A stretch of 64,000 nt of DNA from Epiperipatus broadwayi (GCA_028023455.1 JAQFVV010006238.1:3110572-3174571), one strand, 5' to 3'; numbered from the stretch's first letter, positions 1-12,000 are shown. The notes: generated by a model from the sequence alone, not told the origin. A program made the numbers and translations.

Positions 1-1345
1 GTATCATACTTAATGTCTCTGGTTCAACAAGAAGATTCTTTCCCTGTGGAATTTGTGGTAGCATTTCCCTGTCCTCCCTTGTTAAAGATTCCCACTGGTG
101 AGCAGTTTCAATAAGAGTATTGTTATCATCTAATGGTGTAACTACTGACCTTCTTATATGGTTTACATGTCTTTGTACAGAAGGACCATTTTCCAATCTT
201 ATAAATAACTCTAGACACTGGATTTATAACAATTCCAGGTGTCCACTTCTTCTTTATACTTTCTTGTACCCATACTAGTTCATCCCTTTTAAACTTTGGG
301 AAATGTTTATAAGTGTCTGGGTAGACTTCTGGATCTTTTTCAGTCCTTTTCTCCTGAGGCATAATTTTTGATATATTTGTATGGCAAGTTCTACTGAAGA
401 GTAGGTCAGCGGGTGATTTTCCATTATTTGATTGAGGTAGGAAATGTTGGTAAAACATGATCTCTGTTAACACTTCATCCATTTTTTATAGCTTGTTTTC
501 TTCAATCCCTTTTTTAAACTTTGGACTGCCTTTTTGGTCAATCCATTTGAGGCAGGATGATAGGCAGGTGTCAGGACATGTTGAATCTTCTCTCAGGCAG
601 ATAATTTTCAAAATTTTGTATGTGAAACCTGTCCCATTATTCGATACCAGCATATCTGGATATCCATGTGTGGTAAAAATTTATTGGAGAGCCTTTATGG
701 AAGAATTGGCATCAACTGATTTGACTAAATGGTATTCAATTCAATTGCTATAAGAGTCCACAACTGTTAAAACCAAATGTCCATTTATAGGACCTGCATG
801 GTCAATGTGAACACATTCCCAGGGTTTACTAGGCTCAGACCAAGAACTAAATGTTTTATTTGCCAAATTGGCCACACTTTGGCAATTATGGCATTGCTTC
901 ACCATTTTTTCAATCTCTTGGTCAATATGCAGCCACCACACATATGATTGAGATAGCACCTTCATCCTTACTATCCCAGGGTGTCCTGCATGAAGTAATT
1001 TTAATACTTGTGAGCATCAACTCCATAGGTATGAACGCTCTAACTGCTCTAGTGATGCAATCATTACAGATCATTACAGATTGACAGATACTGACAAGCA
1101 TTCCAGATATCTGTATGTAGAATTTTTGGGTGGCAGTTAGGCCATCCTTTTTTGATCCATGTTTCCAGCTGGTGACAACCAGGGTCTCTAAGTGTCCATT
1201 CAGCTACATTGGTACTATTCAAAGAATCATTCAATTTGACTACTTCTAGAAGATTTACCTCCACAAATTCATGTGGCCTATTACCTTTTAACAGTAGGTG
1301 TGATAGAGCATCAGCATGTGGTATTAGTTTTTCCAGTTTATACAT
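1..1345 (-). pseudogene. gypsy integrase, broken, one catalytic Asp replaced
   Basis: After the linker motif IPHADALSH (near 1320), the zinc-binding region appears as VWWLHIDQEIEKMVKQCHNC (near 940-880), then the core start PWECVHIDHAGP with the first catalytic Asp. The second core motif, normally SDNG, reads VSNNGTGFT at about 655-630, so the catalytic Asp is Asn. The C-terminal part (482-126) has SPADLLF and FKRDELVWV followed by KWTPGIV, the usual gypsy integrase tail. Stop codons separate the pieces. A 10-bp direct duplication around 1060-1080 is one visible lesion. Coding similarity continues to the window start. Confidence 0.9.
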
Positions 1346-2693
1346 TAAATTATAGTCATAAGCTGCAAGAATGTTTATCCATCATAACATTCTTTGGCTG
1401 CTATAGTCAGGAGTTTTTTGTTTTTTCCCAATATGCCTAATAATGGATGATGGTCCGTACATATGGTGAACTTTCAGCCATAGATATACTGGTGAAACTT
1501 TTTCACTGCAAAGATAATAGATAGGGCTTCTTTGTCCAATTGTCTATAGTTGATTTCAGCTGACAATAGTGTGCTGGAGGCATATGCAATTGGATGTTCA
1601 TGACCACTTATTTGGTGAAAGATTATAGCTCCAATGCCATGCTCGGAAACATCTGAGGTGACTATAATTTCTTGATCACTCTGATAGTGTACTAATAAGT
1701 TTTTCTGAAGATAATAAATCTTTGCTGTCTGGAATGCAATCTGTTGATCGGACTCCCATTTCCAACATTGCCCTTTGCATAGTAGAATATGCAGGGGCTT
1801 TAATTTGTGTGATTTTCTCTTCAAGAAAATTTCAAAGAAACAAAGTAATCCCAAGAAAGCCTGTAAGTCCTTTACATTTTTTGGTATGGGAGCATTTTTT
1901 ATAGCTATGACCTTTTCTGGATTTGGGCATTTACCATTTTGGTTAATGATATGTCCCAAAAACTTTAATTTCCTCATAGACCAAATGCTTTTGGTGACAT
2001 TAATTTTAATTCCTACCCATTCCAGTCTAGCACATATGGTAAGTACACATTCTGCCAGTTCGGTCTCTGACTGAGCATAAATTAACAAGTCATCCAGATA
2101 GGGAATTACACCCTTCACATTATGCATTAATTGATCAATCGGGGCTTGAAAGATATTGGGAGCTGGGGTTATTCCGAATGGCAATTTGTTGCATTGGAAT
2201 AGTCTGACATGTGTACTCAAGGTTAATATTTTGGCTGTTTTATCAGTGACTGGGATCTGGTGGAAAGCAGACTACAGGTCAATTTTTGCAAAAATAGCAG
2301 CTTCCTGAAGTGATGCCAGTATTTCTGAGACATTTGGAACAGGATATACACTTTTTTTTTAAATAATGGTTTACTATAACCCTATAATATCCATAGATCT
2401 GTAAACTTCCATCAGGTTTTGCTACTATCACAATTGGAGTGGCCCAATCTGAATCTTCTATGAGTGATAACACACCTTCTTTTACAAGACTTGCTAGACT
2501 CTTCAACCTTGGTTCTGAGTGCAAAAGGAACCTTCCAGGGTTTACACCTCACTGGTTGTGCATCTTCAGTTAGTTCAATATTTACTGGATTTATTCCTAA
2601 AACAGTCAAGTTTTCCTCGAAGATTTTCGGGAACTGTTTACACACTATATTTTCCAGTTTTACCATTTTGATAATCTGAATGGATATGCCCAA
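1345..2693 (-). pseudogene. gypsy reverse transcriptase and RNase H, frameshifted
   Basis: The RT N-terminal part is split over two overlapping frames (2693-2412 and 2524-2279): ATPIVIVAKPDGSL is the fingers region. The palm follows in a 248-codon open stretch (2220-1474) with LPFGITPAPNIFQ, the catalytic YLDD in PYLDDLLIYA, and KLKFLGHIINQNG. RNase H begins at TSDVSEHGIGAIIFHQ and continues through DKEALSIIFAVKKFHQYIYG. The catalytic YLDD is intact. In the RNase H start, TSD keeps its Asp and EH replaces the usual ASxxG spacing. The region carries at least two frameshifts, so it cannot make a working enzyme as it stands. Confidence 0.93.
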
Positions 2694-2891
2694 TGGCTGG
2701 AACCAATTTCAGCCCAGTAAGGGTTTGATGTTCCTATTGACTATATACAAAGGTAGAATTTTATTTTTGTTATTTAACTTTACTGGAACAGAAACCTTCC
2801 CACATATCAGTATGTTATTACCATTCACATCTGTGGCAATTACATTTGCTTTATCTAGATTAAATTTTGACTTTTGTGTAAAATTTTTTTT

Positions 2892-3795
2892 TTAGACCAT
2901 TAGAGACATGATGGATAGTCCTGCTCCACTGTCTATCTCCATTGTGACTTTAGTTTCCATGTTTATTAAATCTAGTATAATCTGTTCACTTATCTTAGTT
3001 TTTACTCTTTTAATTTCTGACATTTTGTTCGTGGTTCTGGTTAATTTTACATGTGTCCGTTGTTGATTATTATTCTTTCTGCAAATGCTTGCCATGTGGC
3101 CTTTTATGCCACAAATACGGCACTTTAGGTTTTTGAATTTGCAAACTCTTTTTATGTGTCCCATTATGTCACAACAAAAACAAGTAAAATCCTCTCTTGG
3201 AGTTCGTGATGATGTTTCCACTGTTTCCATTTTACATATGCTTACAGTAGTATTTGCTTTCTTAGTTCCAGCTTGGAATTCCATCACATTTGTTACCATC
3301 ATCTCATGAGCAATACATTTAGTAATTGCAGTGTTGTAATCTATGTCTATTTCACTGAGCAATAATTTTTTCAAATTATGGTCAATCATGCCGTAGAGAA
3401 ATTGATCTAAGAGCATGTTGTCAAGATCAGGAAATAAGCAGTCTCATGCCAAGGTTCACAATGCAATATTATACTCGGAGTAGGTTTCATGTGAGTCCTG
3501 TTTTCACACTCTAAACCATAGGTGTGCAACTCTTTTGGTAACTGTAGGCTGGAAATATGCAGTAAGTCTTTCCACTAATACTGTATATGATAACTGTTCT
3601 GGGGTTTTATTGTCCGCTAATTGTTTGGCAATTTGCAATACATCTGTCCCGGTGAAAAATAATAATATTGAGACTTGTTTCATCATCTTTGGTTTTATTC
3701 AACCTCATCTATCATTCCAATTGTTCTACATATAGAGTCCATCCATCTGGATTTCCAATCTCAAATTCTCTGATATTTTGTGCAGGAAAAGCCAT
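2892..3795 (-). pseudogene. gypsy gag plus protease region, frameshifted
   Basis: A likely gag start at 3795 reads into FEIGNPDGWTLYVEQLE, like the N-terminus of animal gypsy Gag proteins, and then hits stops near 3715. Another piece (3686-3504) resumes the Gag frame with LADNKTPEQLSY. The open stretch 3416-2892 (174 codons) has two CCHC zinc knuckles, CFCCDIMGHIKRVC and CRICGIKGHMASIC, which bind RNA in Gag. It is followed by the aspartic protease motif MEIDSGAGLSIMS with the catalytic DSGA. Family assignment is firm. The reading frame is broken in at least two places upstream of the knuckles. Confidence 0.88.
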
Positions 3796-4289
3796 GCTTG
3801 TATGAGCTATTCAAAATTGCTTTTTATCTTTTCTTTTGTTTACAAAATGACGACCTCCATAATCCTGTCTGACTGTGCCATCTGCAGTGTTTTCAGGGAG
3901 TTAAAACTCAGCTTAAACTGTATAAATAAGGTTGGACTCGTAGAGGTTTATAACTTAGTTATTTAATTATTTATAAGATGTCTTAAAATTACAACTGCTT
4001 TGTACAGATTGTTAACTCCATTGTTAGTTCTACTTTTAGACTTACAGCCTTAACATGTCCATTCATTGGGGACTACGTTAATCAGGAGAAGGAAAAGAAA
4101 ACAAGAGAAAATTCTTTTTTTTGCTTCACTCGATTCCTCAATGCTTCTACGTTCACCACCCCCTCTAGTTATTATTTCTAGAGTTAATCAGTCCATTCAT
4201 TGCAAGTGTTTATCAAATTTAATATATATATATATATATTCTATGAATGATAAAAAAAAGCAGAATAATTAGCAAAACTATACAAAAGT

Positions 4290-4350
4290 AAATTACCTTA
4301 CAAGCAGTTGTCCCAGGTTCACTTCCCGGCCGATGCTTTGACACATGAAA
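4290..4350 (-). repeat. tRNA-Val-like SINE head, fragment
   Basis: On the minus strand this short piece has GGGAAGTGAACCTGGG and an anticodon-arm-like CTGCTTGTAAGG in inverted form, matching the better copy at 55383-55481. It ends at CATGTG next to an A-run. It is a fragment only. Confidence 0.5.
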
Positions 4351-4493
4351 AAAAAAACTAACAAAATATTAAACTAATAATAAACAAAATCTGAAGAAAA
4401 AACAAAGAATAATATTTAAATAACAGTGAAACATAATTATAATTATAAAACCAAAAACTAATGTAATCATTGTTGATTCTTTTCAGTAATTAA

Positions 4494-5722
4494 CTTATAA
4501 TATAATACACCATATACACCTTAAATGACATTCTACAATACAGTTTAACATATGATTTATTTTATTTCCTTACAGTTTCAACTGTTCCGCAGTCATCATC
4601 AGAGCTACAACATTTAAACATATACAATTAATATTTATCTATACATATACCACTATATATACACACATATACAAATATACATATAAATATAAAAATAAAA
4701 AACAACATTCCAAAACTCCAACTATTAACTTAAATATGAATCTTTAATATCTCTACAATCTAAAACATCTTTACCCACACTTATATTCAATTAACTTCTT
4801 TTATATAAAATTTTATTTTTAACGTTTATTTTTGCATATTCTAATCATTTAAAATTTAAAAATACTCTTTAATTTAATTTATTTCTTCTATTTTAATTAT
4901 TTATATATTACACATTAATCAATAACAATAATATTACATAATATCCTTATAATTTTACTTCATCTTAGTTTTTACTTTTAACTATTCTTACCTTTTAAAA
5001 CTCAGTACTCTTTCTCCTATAACTGAAATAATTTCAAAAAAATTTAAAAATTTCCATATTTCCTTATTCTCTTCACCCCTATGCCCCTATGAACACATTC
5101 TAAAACTATATCTTATTCCAATTCTTTAAAATATACATTCCTACTCATTAATAAAAATTCCTACAAAATCAATGTTTTCAAACTGTGATCCTTATTAAGA
5201 GATGGCCTAATACTTTTAATTAATATAGCCTCCTTTATTTTTCTATCCCTCCCATCTTTAGTATGATTTATCATTCTAATACTTCCCTTCTCAAATGTAT
5301 GCCCTGTCTCCAATGAATGTAAATAAACAGGTGATCTTTTATCATATCTATGCTGAGTCAACCTTATATAAATTGAATTCTTTGTTTCACCCACATAACT
5401 ATTCCTAACATTTTTTCTTTACAAGATTTACACTATTCTATACACTCCATTTATACAATTTTCTATATTTCCTATATATTTATTATCCAAAATATTAAGC
5501 ACACTCTTCCTTCTCTTAATTACTACTTTAAATTTCATTACATTATTAAAATTTCTATTACTTCTCTAAATTATTTTATTTATATTCTTTATAATATTAT
5601 TATTATATGTTTTAATACCCATATATTTATATTTATTATCTTTATTTTTCTTTCTGTTATTCTCCTCATTATTATTAACAATAAATCTCTCTTCTGACAT
5701 TCTTATATTATCCTCTATAATC
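4494..5722 (-). mobile_element. Penelope-like element, left copy of an inverted pair
   Basis: This copy is the reverse complement of the right-hand copy from about 6050 to 7273. It is 5'-truncated at 5722. Its minus-strand open stretch 5394-5161 (77 codons) is a GIY-YIG endonuclease C-terminal part: GETKNSIYIRLTQHR followed by SPVYLHSLETGH. The 3' end shares a conserved non-coding tail with the right copy, including a segment near 4555-4620 that reads like a short hairpin-forming 3' UTR. Penelope-like elements encode an RT fused to a GIY-YIG nuclease, and truncated inverted copies are known for the group. Confidence 0.88.
5161..5394 (-). pseudogene. GIY-YIG endonuclease end of Penelope-like polyprotein (left copy)
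   Basis: The frame encodes the second half of the GIY-YIG domain. It starts inside the conserved YVGETxNSIYxRLTQHR segment and runs through the conserved Arg, then KEAILIKSIRPSLNKD, which matches the usual EA-I-I---P-LN ending with the catalytic Glu of this family. The natural stop is present at 5161. Upstream frame breaks separate it from the linker. This copy keeps the proper C-terminus, which the right copy loses by frameshift. Confidence 0.85.
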
Positions 5723-5726
5723 TTTA

Positions 5727-6559
5727 CTTGAAGAAGTTAATAGATTAGATGCAAGCATAAAATTTACAATAGAAAAAGAAAAGGAAAATAAGCTATCATA
5801 TTTGGATATTTTATTAATGAAGTCATATTCTAATGGTACATGTAAAATAGAGACATCAATATATAAAAAGATGAATATAGATAATAACATAGCTAATTGC
5901 AATTCAAATATAGATAAGAAATATAAAATGAATAGTATTACTTCAAGAATGTATAGAGCTATAAATTATTGCTCAAATAAAGAGGATTATCATAAGCAAA
6001 TAGAGTTGATAGTTAAGGATTTTAAAAGTAATGATTACCCAGTAAATATTATAGAGGATAATATGAGAATGTCAGAAGAGAGATTTATTGTTAATAATAA
6101 TGAGGAGAATAACAGAAAGAAGAATAAAGATAATAAAAATAAATATATGGGTATTAAAACATATAATAATAATAATACTGTAAAGAATATAAATAAAATA
6201 ATTTGGAGAATAGTAATTTTAATTTTAATAATGTAATAAAATTTAAAGTAGTAAATAAGAGAAGGAAGAGTATGCTTAATATTTTGGATAATAAATATAT
6301 AGGAAATATAGAAAATTGTATAAATAGAGTGTACAGAATAGAGTGTAAATCTTGTAAAGAAAAAAATGTTAGAAATAGTTATGTGGGTGAAACAAAAAAT
6401 TCAATTTATACTAGGTTGACTCAGCATAGATGTGATAAAAGATCACCTGTTTATTTACATTTATTGGAGACAGGGCATAAGTTTGAGAAGGGAAGTATTA
6501 GAATGATAAATCATACTAGGATGAGAGGAATAAAAAATAAAGGAGGCTATATTGATTAG
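5727..6559 (+). pseudogene. Penelope-like RT C-terminus, linker and GIY-YIG nuclease
   Basis: One frame from 5727 to 6236 carries the RT end: KLSYLDILLMKSYSNG, then SRMYRAINYCSNKEDYHKQI and KDFKSNDYPVNII, all typical of the Penelope RT thumb. A Lys/Asn-rich linker follows. A second frame (6203-6559) has the CX2C zinc-like motif VYRIECKSCKEK and the nuclease motif NSYVGETKNSIYTRLTQHR, then SPVYLHLLETGHKFEKGS. A frameshift after NHTR destroys the nuclease end, which the left copy still shows intact. The AT bias gives long Asn and Lys runs. Confidence 0.88.
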
Positions 6560-7273
6560 AAGCATTAGCCATCTCTTAATAAGGATCATGGTTTGAAAAT
6601 GTTGATTTTGTAGGAATTTTTATTAATGAGTAGATATGTGTAGATTTTAAAGAATTGGAATAAGATATGGTTTTAGAGTGTGTTCATAGAGAGTATAGGG
6701 ATGAAGAGAATAAGGAAATAGGGACATTTTTAATTTTTTTTGAAATTATTTCAGTTATAGGAGAAAGAGTACTGAGTTTTAAAAGGTAAGATTAGTTAAA
6801 AGTAAAAACTAAGATGAAGTAAAATTATAAAGATATTATATTAATATTATTGTTATTGAATAATGTGTAATATATAAATAATTAAAATAGAAGAAATATA
6901 TTAAATTAAAGGGATTTTAAATGATTAGAATATGAAAAATTAAATGTTAAAAATAAAATTTTATATAAAAGAAGTTAATTGAATATAAGTGTGGGTAAAG
7001 AGGTTTTAGATTGTAGAGATATTAAAGATTCATATTTAAGTTAATAGTTGGAGTGTTTGGAATGTTGTTTTTTATATTTATACGTATATTTGTATATGTA
7101 TGTGTGCATATATATTGGTATATGTATAGATAGATATTAATTGTATATGTTTAAATGTTGTAGCTCTGATGATGACTGCTGGACAGTTGAAACTGTAAGG
7201 AAATAAAATAAATCATATGTTAAACTGCATTGTAGAGTGCCATTTAAGGTATATATGGTGTATTATATTATAT
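5727..7273 (+). mobile_element. Penelope-like element, right copy of an inverted pair
   Basis: Coding similarity starts abruptly at 5727 with EEVNRLDASIKFTIEKE and KLSYLDILLMKSYSNG, the end of the RT palm and thumb (compare the FTxExE and LxFLDVL signatures of Penelope RTs). It continues through a linker to the GIY-YIG domain and a long non-coding tail ending near 7273. The catalytic RT motifs are absent because the copy is 5'-truncated. The first 320 bp (5727-6050) form the unpaired loop between the inverted arms. Confidence 0.88.
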
Positions 7274-7311
7274 ATAATTCAGCAATGCAAATAAGAAGTG
7301 GAAGGAAATTT

Positions 7312-8945
7312 TAATTAACTTATAAAGTCTTGGAGCTATATTTGTGACTGCTAAGTGCAAAACTGGATTTATTGGTAAATGATTTCTTTCTTTTTGATTT
7401 TATTGGTATCATTGCAGAAAATATCAATTCACATAAGTATGTGTCAAAAATGGCAATAACATTTTTAAAACTGTTTTGTATAATTCCAGATACTGAGATT
7501 CAATTTTAACTCAAAACTGAATTGTACTTATTGAATTAAATAACTTTAATATACCATTGCAACTTACATCTATTAATTTTTCCTTTTCAAAATCAGTTAG
7601 GCTATTTTTTTGTTCAATAATCAGATTTAAACTAACACATTGCCTTTCCATGCATTTTCTTCCTGTGGATAATATTAATCAAACACACAACAAAGTTCTG
7701 TTAGATGTCCATAAACAGTATTTTTCAATTTGCTGATATTTATATCAACTTCATTTATAAATTCTGAAAATGAATGAAATATGTCATCGATTTTTTCTTT
7801 TACATGCTTACACCATAGTTCTAACTTTTTCTTGAATATCTCAAATTTATTCCATAAATCGAAAGTAAGACAATTTCCTTGCAGGCTTAAATTTAGTTCA
7901 TTTATTAATGAAAATATGTCCGACAATTAAGCCAGTTCAGAAATCCAATTGCTGTCATGGAAAATTTTCTCAATTTTGAATTTTTTGTTTCTGTAAATGT
8001 TTCAACTTCTTTTCTTAATTCATTAAGTCTTGCTAATATTTCCTATCTAGACAACCATCGTATTTCTACGTAAAGTAGTAAATTTTCATGTCCAGATCCC
8101 ACTTCATTACAAAAATTTGAAAATAGTTTTGAATTTAGTGCATTGCTTTTAATATAATTTATCATTTTTATCGGTTGAGTAAAAACATTGTTCACGGCCA
8201 AAGACGATTTTTTAGCAGCTAAATGCTCGTGGTGTATAACAAACTGAGTAAATATCATTTGGTTTTCTGCTGCTTCTTTTATTTTTTTTTGCAACTTCTG
8301 AATGTTTTCCAGTCTAATTAAGTGAGTTCTTTTGATGTAATTATCAATTTCTTTAAATATATCCGAATTAGTTGTGGTAATGGGAAGTCCAATATAAAAA
8401 AAAATCTTCTTTCGCATCACTGATTTTGTAATCAACATAATGAATATAACATAAAAGTATCGTTTTATGGGTAGCATCTGTAGATTTATCTATTTGAATA
8501 GTGAATAATGATTTGCTTACTTTTTGAATTAATTGATCTTCAATACCAGTCACTAATTCACTAAATCTGTGTCGAACAATATTGTAGAAAGTGGCAGTTT
8601 TCATTTTGTCTCCAGCAACCATACTAGGATTTCAGAACCCATGTCTGTTAAACATGGTTGAATTAAGTTTTCAGCAGTAGAGTACTGCTTTTTGCATATA
8701 GCAATCTTTAAAGCAATTAAATATGAAGCTTTTACAAGTGACTTATCCATAAAAATACATTTTTCAAAAGATGATTTTTGGTTTTTCAATTCAGCACCTT
8801 CACGTTCAAAAAAATTCCATGGCTTATTTTGTAGAATTGAATGTTTGGTTTATAAATGACACATGAATTTTGCAGGCTTCATACATTCATTGGATAAAAT
8901 TTCTCTGAAAATAATGCATTGAGATCTGAGTAAATTTCTTTCTGA
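7312..8945 (-). pseudogene. hAT transposase pseudogene, ZBED5/SCAND3/FAM200-like
   Basis: Read on the minus strand, all major parts of a ZBED5-like hAT transposase appear in order. First a BED-type zinc finger, SQCIIFREILSNECMKPAKF, in which the second Cys of the usual CxxC is Phe. Then FEREGAELKNQKSSF, then ASYLIALKIAICKKQYS. The catalytic-core piece FTIQIDKSTDATHKTILLCY corresponds to the DESTD motif with Glu replaced by Lys. KSNALNSKLFSNFCNEVGSG and LLLYVEIRWLSR follow, then DIFSLINELNLSLQG, and finally the dimerisation end TYLCELIFSAM plus LHLAVTNIAPRLYKL. At least four frameshifts or stops separate these. It is either a hAT transposon copy or a domesticated-type gene that died. Confidence 0.87.
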
Positions 8946-8989
8946 CTCTGGCCAAGAAATGAAAACAAACTTTAAATAATGTTTTCAGC

Positions 8990-9860
8990 GTTCATTGCCT
9001 TTAAATTTCCTTACAATTTATTCTGATCTTTTCCCATCATCTTACATTCAAAAAATAAATGTTCAGTAGTCTTTTATTTCTATACAGTACAGTCAAAATA
9101 ATCCATTTTTGCTTTCTTTCCCTGGTTTCTAAAACTTCTTTCATTGCAGCAAATAACAATAAACTCACTCTAGTTATTCTATATATATTTATATCTAATA
9201 CAGTTTTTATTTTTATACAACTTCAAGCTATTTTTATATTTATATTCATTTTCCATAACTCTACTTTTTTTTCTAACCAACTTATCCATTCTCTTTCCCC
9301 ACCCCTCATAATAATGTATCTGTAATATTTTCTCTACATATTTATCACAATTCAATTATATCTATTAACTAACTTTACATATTGTAAAATTTTTCTTACT
9401 TAATATAGTTGTTCTCTCCACATAATCTAATTAAACACTGTTTTTGTTAATCTATTTTAATTCATATATTGTAAGTCTTCAAACAACCCACTTCATCATG
9501 AATAATCTCATTTCACATCTTCCATCTCCTCCAACCATTTTTGGTACCCTATTTAAAAATGTTGGAGTTACTTTGCCAGTATAAAACACCTCATATTCAA
9601 ATGATAACATCATCACACTTTTCTCAAATTATTTTATGTGCTCATATATATTATATAAGAAATATAGACAATTTTTAATCAATCTTATACTATTTTTTGC
9701 TTCTTTACCTACTCTATTTCCTAGTTATTTGTATAATTTCTTTTTTCTTTAGCAAAAGTCTAAACCTATATATTTTTTGTCTTTATAAAAACAAATATCT
9801 CACATTTTTCACCTTCCAAGTTTACCTTTTTCCTTAAATACTAATACAGCATAAGCAACA
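8990..9860 (-). mobile_element. highly degraded non-LTR retrotransposon 3' part
   Basis: On the minus strand around 9080-9050 there is KTTEHLFFECKMM, the H-x4-C half of the zinc-knuckle end common in CR1/jockey-like LINE polyproteins. Weaker LINE-like coding texture extends up to about 9860, but with many stops. It directly precedes the hAT pseudogene. The family cannot be named, and the upper boundary is a guess. Confidence 0.42.
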
Positions 9861-10734
9861 GCCAAATACTTAATTGTAAACTCTCATTTATAATAATATT
9901 ACTGCAATATAATCTACATGCAGTTACCTAACTATTGCGAAATTAATCCAACCAGTGGGTATGAACTCCTGAGTTTGGGGGCTTTGGCTGTCAATAATTC
10001 AATTAAAGGATGATATCAAAAAGAATCTTCAAAATTTTGCATAGAGACTCAAAATTTCGGTAATCATGTGAATTCCAGACATGGCCGCCTGATGGCATTG
10101 TTCATGTGTCAAAACACATAAAAATGCTGTTTACTGTGGCCGGCCTTACAGCTAATAAAATATTTATATTGTGTTAACCCATTGGCAGGCCACTTTACAT
10201 GACATTGCAGAAAAATATTACGGCCTGTTTTGTGCTTCGAAACTTTACGTGTATTTGTTTTATTCATAGCTGATTACTGTATCGCTTGAGGGTGTTTTAA
10301 TTGCAAGTCGGTACAACTTTTCAAATCTCCATAATAGAGTAATGTCATTTATACTTAAATAATGTTGTTAATTACTAATAATTGTCATATGGTCCCCACC
10401 CTTCCCTAAAAAAAATGTTAATATGTAAAAAATTGGCAAAAGGTATGTTTAAACACGCTTTGACAAAGCTCATGCACTAAGTCACGTTTCAGCATGGAAA
10501 ATATACGAGACCAATAAAAGGTCCGAGAAGAATGTGCAATTTTTAAACTTTTCAGAATTGCTGAGTGCAGAAAATGAGGGAGACTGTGTCCTTTTTTCAG
10601 GCACATAATGTCATTCCAAATACCAGACTGTTTTTATTACAGCAATAAAATAATAAATAAGTTGAAAAAGTCAAAAGTGTGTGTACTTTTTTTTTTATTT
10701 CATTGGAAATTGACAAGTATTTGGATTATCTTTT
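9861..10734. other. no gene recognised
   Basis: Nothing coding is supported here. The segment around 10080-10160 contains GGCCGG and a CATGTG-like end resembling the tRNA-Val-like SINE copies elsewhere, but it is too diverged to claim. Poly(T)/poly(A) tracts begin near 10690. Confidence 0.4.
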
Positions 10735-11470
10735 TTCAGCGGGGGTTAAAATAAATGACTATTTTTGTTGACTTTTTGTTAATAATAACAAAATATGAAA
10801 GCTCCCCAAAGAAGCAGTTTATTGTAGAAGCCAAAAAAAAAAAAAAAAGGTAATTCAAATGAAATATAAATAAAAGTGAGAAAAATTTGTTGAAAAAAAA
10901 AAAGAAATTATTGACTTTTTGTTATAATTATTTTTCTGAGTGTGGGGGTAGGGGTTGAAAACAATTTTTTACCCCCAAAAAACACAAAAGTTACATTTGA
11001 TTTAATAAGAAGAAAAACAATTTAGACAAGCTAAAAAAAAAAAGGTAGAAAAAATTCGAAGCAATTCCCAAATAATTGCATTATATTTTTTCAGCAGAGT
11101 TAAAACAAGTGGGGTTCAAATAAATGACTATTTTTGTTTACTTTTTGTTAATAATAACAGTACGAAAACCCCCAAAAAGCTGTTTATTGTAAAAGCCAAA
11201 AAAAAAAAGCTAATTCAAACGAAATATAAATAAAAGTAAAAAGTGAAAAAAAGTTGTTTAAAAAAAAAATTATTGACTTTTTGTTACAATTATTAATCCG
11301 AGGGTGGGGGTGGGGGTTTCAAAACAATTTTTCAACTCCCAACAACACAAAACTTACTTTTGATTTAATAATAATAAGAAAAACAATTTAGTCAACAAAA
11401 AAAAAAAGGTAGAACAAAGTCGAAACAAGTCCCAAATAATTGTATTATATTTTTTCGGCAGGGTTAAAAC
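10735..11470. repeat. A-rich tandem duplication, unit about 360 bp, two copies
   Basis: The segment from TTTTTTCAGCGGGGGTT (about 10733) to 11085 repeats from TTTTTTCAGCAGAGTT (about 11085) to 11450, and a third copy starts at TTTTTTCGGCAGGGTT. Each unit has the same order: TGACTTTTTGTTAATAATAA, CCCCAAAAAGC, poly(A), a G-run (GTGGGGGTAGGGG or GGGTGGGGGTGGGGG), then a C-rich and a further poly(A) block. The units differ by small indels and substitutions, so the duplication is not recent. Confidence 0.85.
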
Positions 11471-11839
11471 AAATTTTTTCAACCGTGAAACAATCCAAAG
11501 TTTTAAAATTCAGAAAAATAAACACAAAATTAAATTACCAAAATTTGTTGAATGAAGAAAAATGTAAGGTTAAAAAAAAAACGAAAATGAATATAAAAAT
11601 TTGTTTAATCAAAAAAAAAAATCATGTTCTATATAAAAAAGTTGTGGCAGGTTGGTAATGTTACATTTGATTGATTTTGTATAGCATCAACACCCCAATT
11701 GGCCATGCCCAGATTTCAGATGATTACCAAAATTTCTACCTGAACTCACTCATTTAACATCATCTTTATCCATATGTTTTAAATAGTGGTAGAAAACAGG
11801 TTTAAAGTCTATTATAATGAAATTCCATAGACATAAATA

Positions 11840-12000
11840 TAATGTAGGAGATTTGAATACAGGCTTTCAAGCTCCTTTCAGCTATCCACTCTTTCATACA
11901 ACTGATAAACATGACCACACACATGTGAAAATGATAAATGATAGGGTGGATGGCTGAAGGGAGCTTGAAAGTCTGTGTTCAAATCCCCTATATTACATTA
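11840..12000. repeat. short foldback element with tRNA-like arms
   Basis: The two arms are nearly perfect reverse complements. The left arm reads TAATGTAGGAGATTTGAA and the right arm ends with GTGTTCAAATCCCCTATATT. The right arm contains an A-box-like TGGCTGAAGGG and a B-box-like GTTCAAATCCC reading outward. It is the minimal member of the family also seen at 18134-18760 and 40388-40722. Confidence 0.8.

Larger units (their letters stand above)
1..3795 (-). mobile_element. Ty3/gypsy LTR retrotransposon, degraded, 3' side cut by window edge
   Basis: On the minus strand the order gag, zinc knuckles, protease, reverse transcriptase, RNase H and integrase runs from about 3795 down to position 1. 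That order (integrase after RNase H) is the Ty3/gypsy order. The frame is broken many times, so no intact polyprotein remains. Coding similarity runs to position 1, so the 3' end and 3' LTR lie outside the window. No convincing 5' LTR or primer-binding site was recognised between 3796 and 4490. The element is an old copy, not an active one. Confidence 0.93.
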
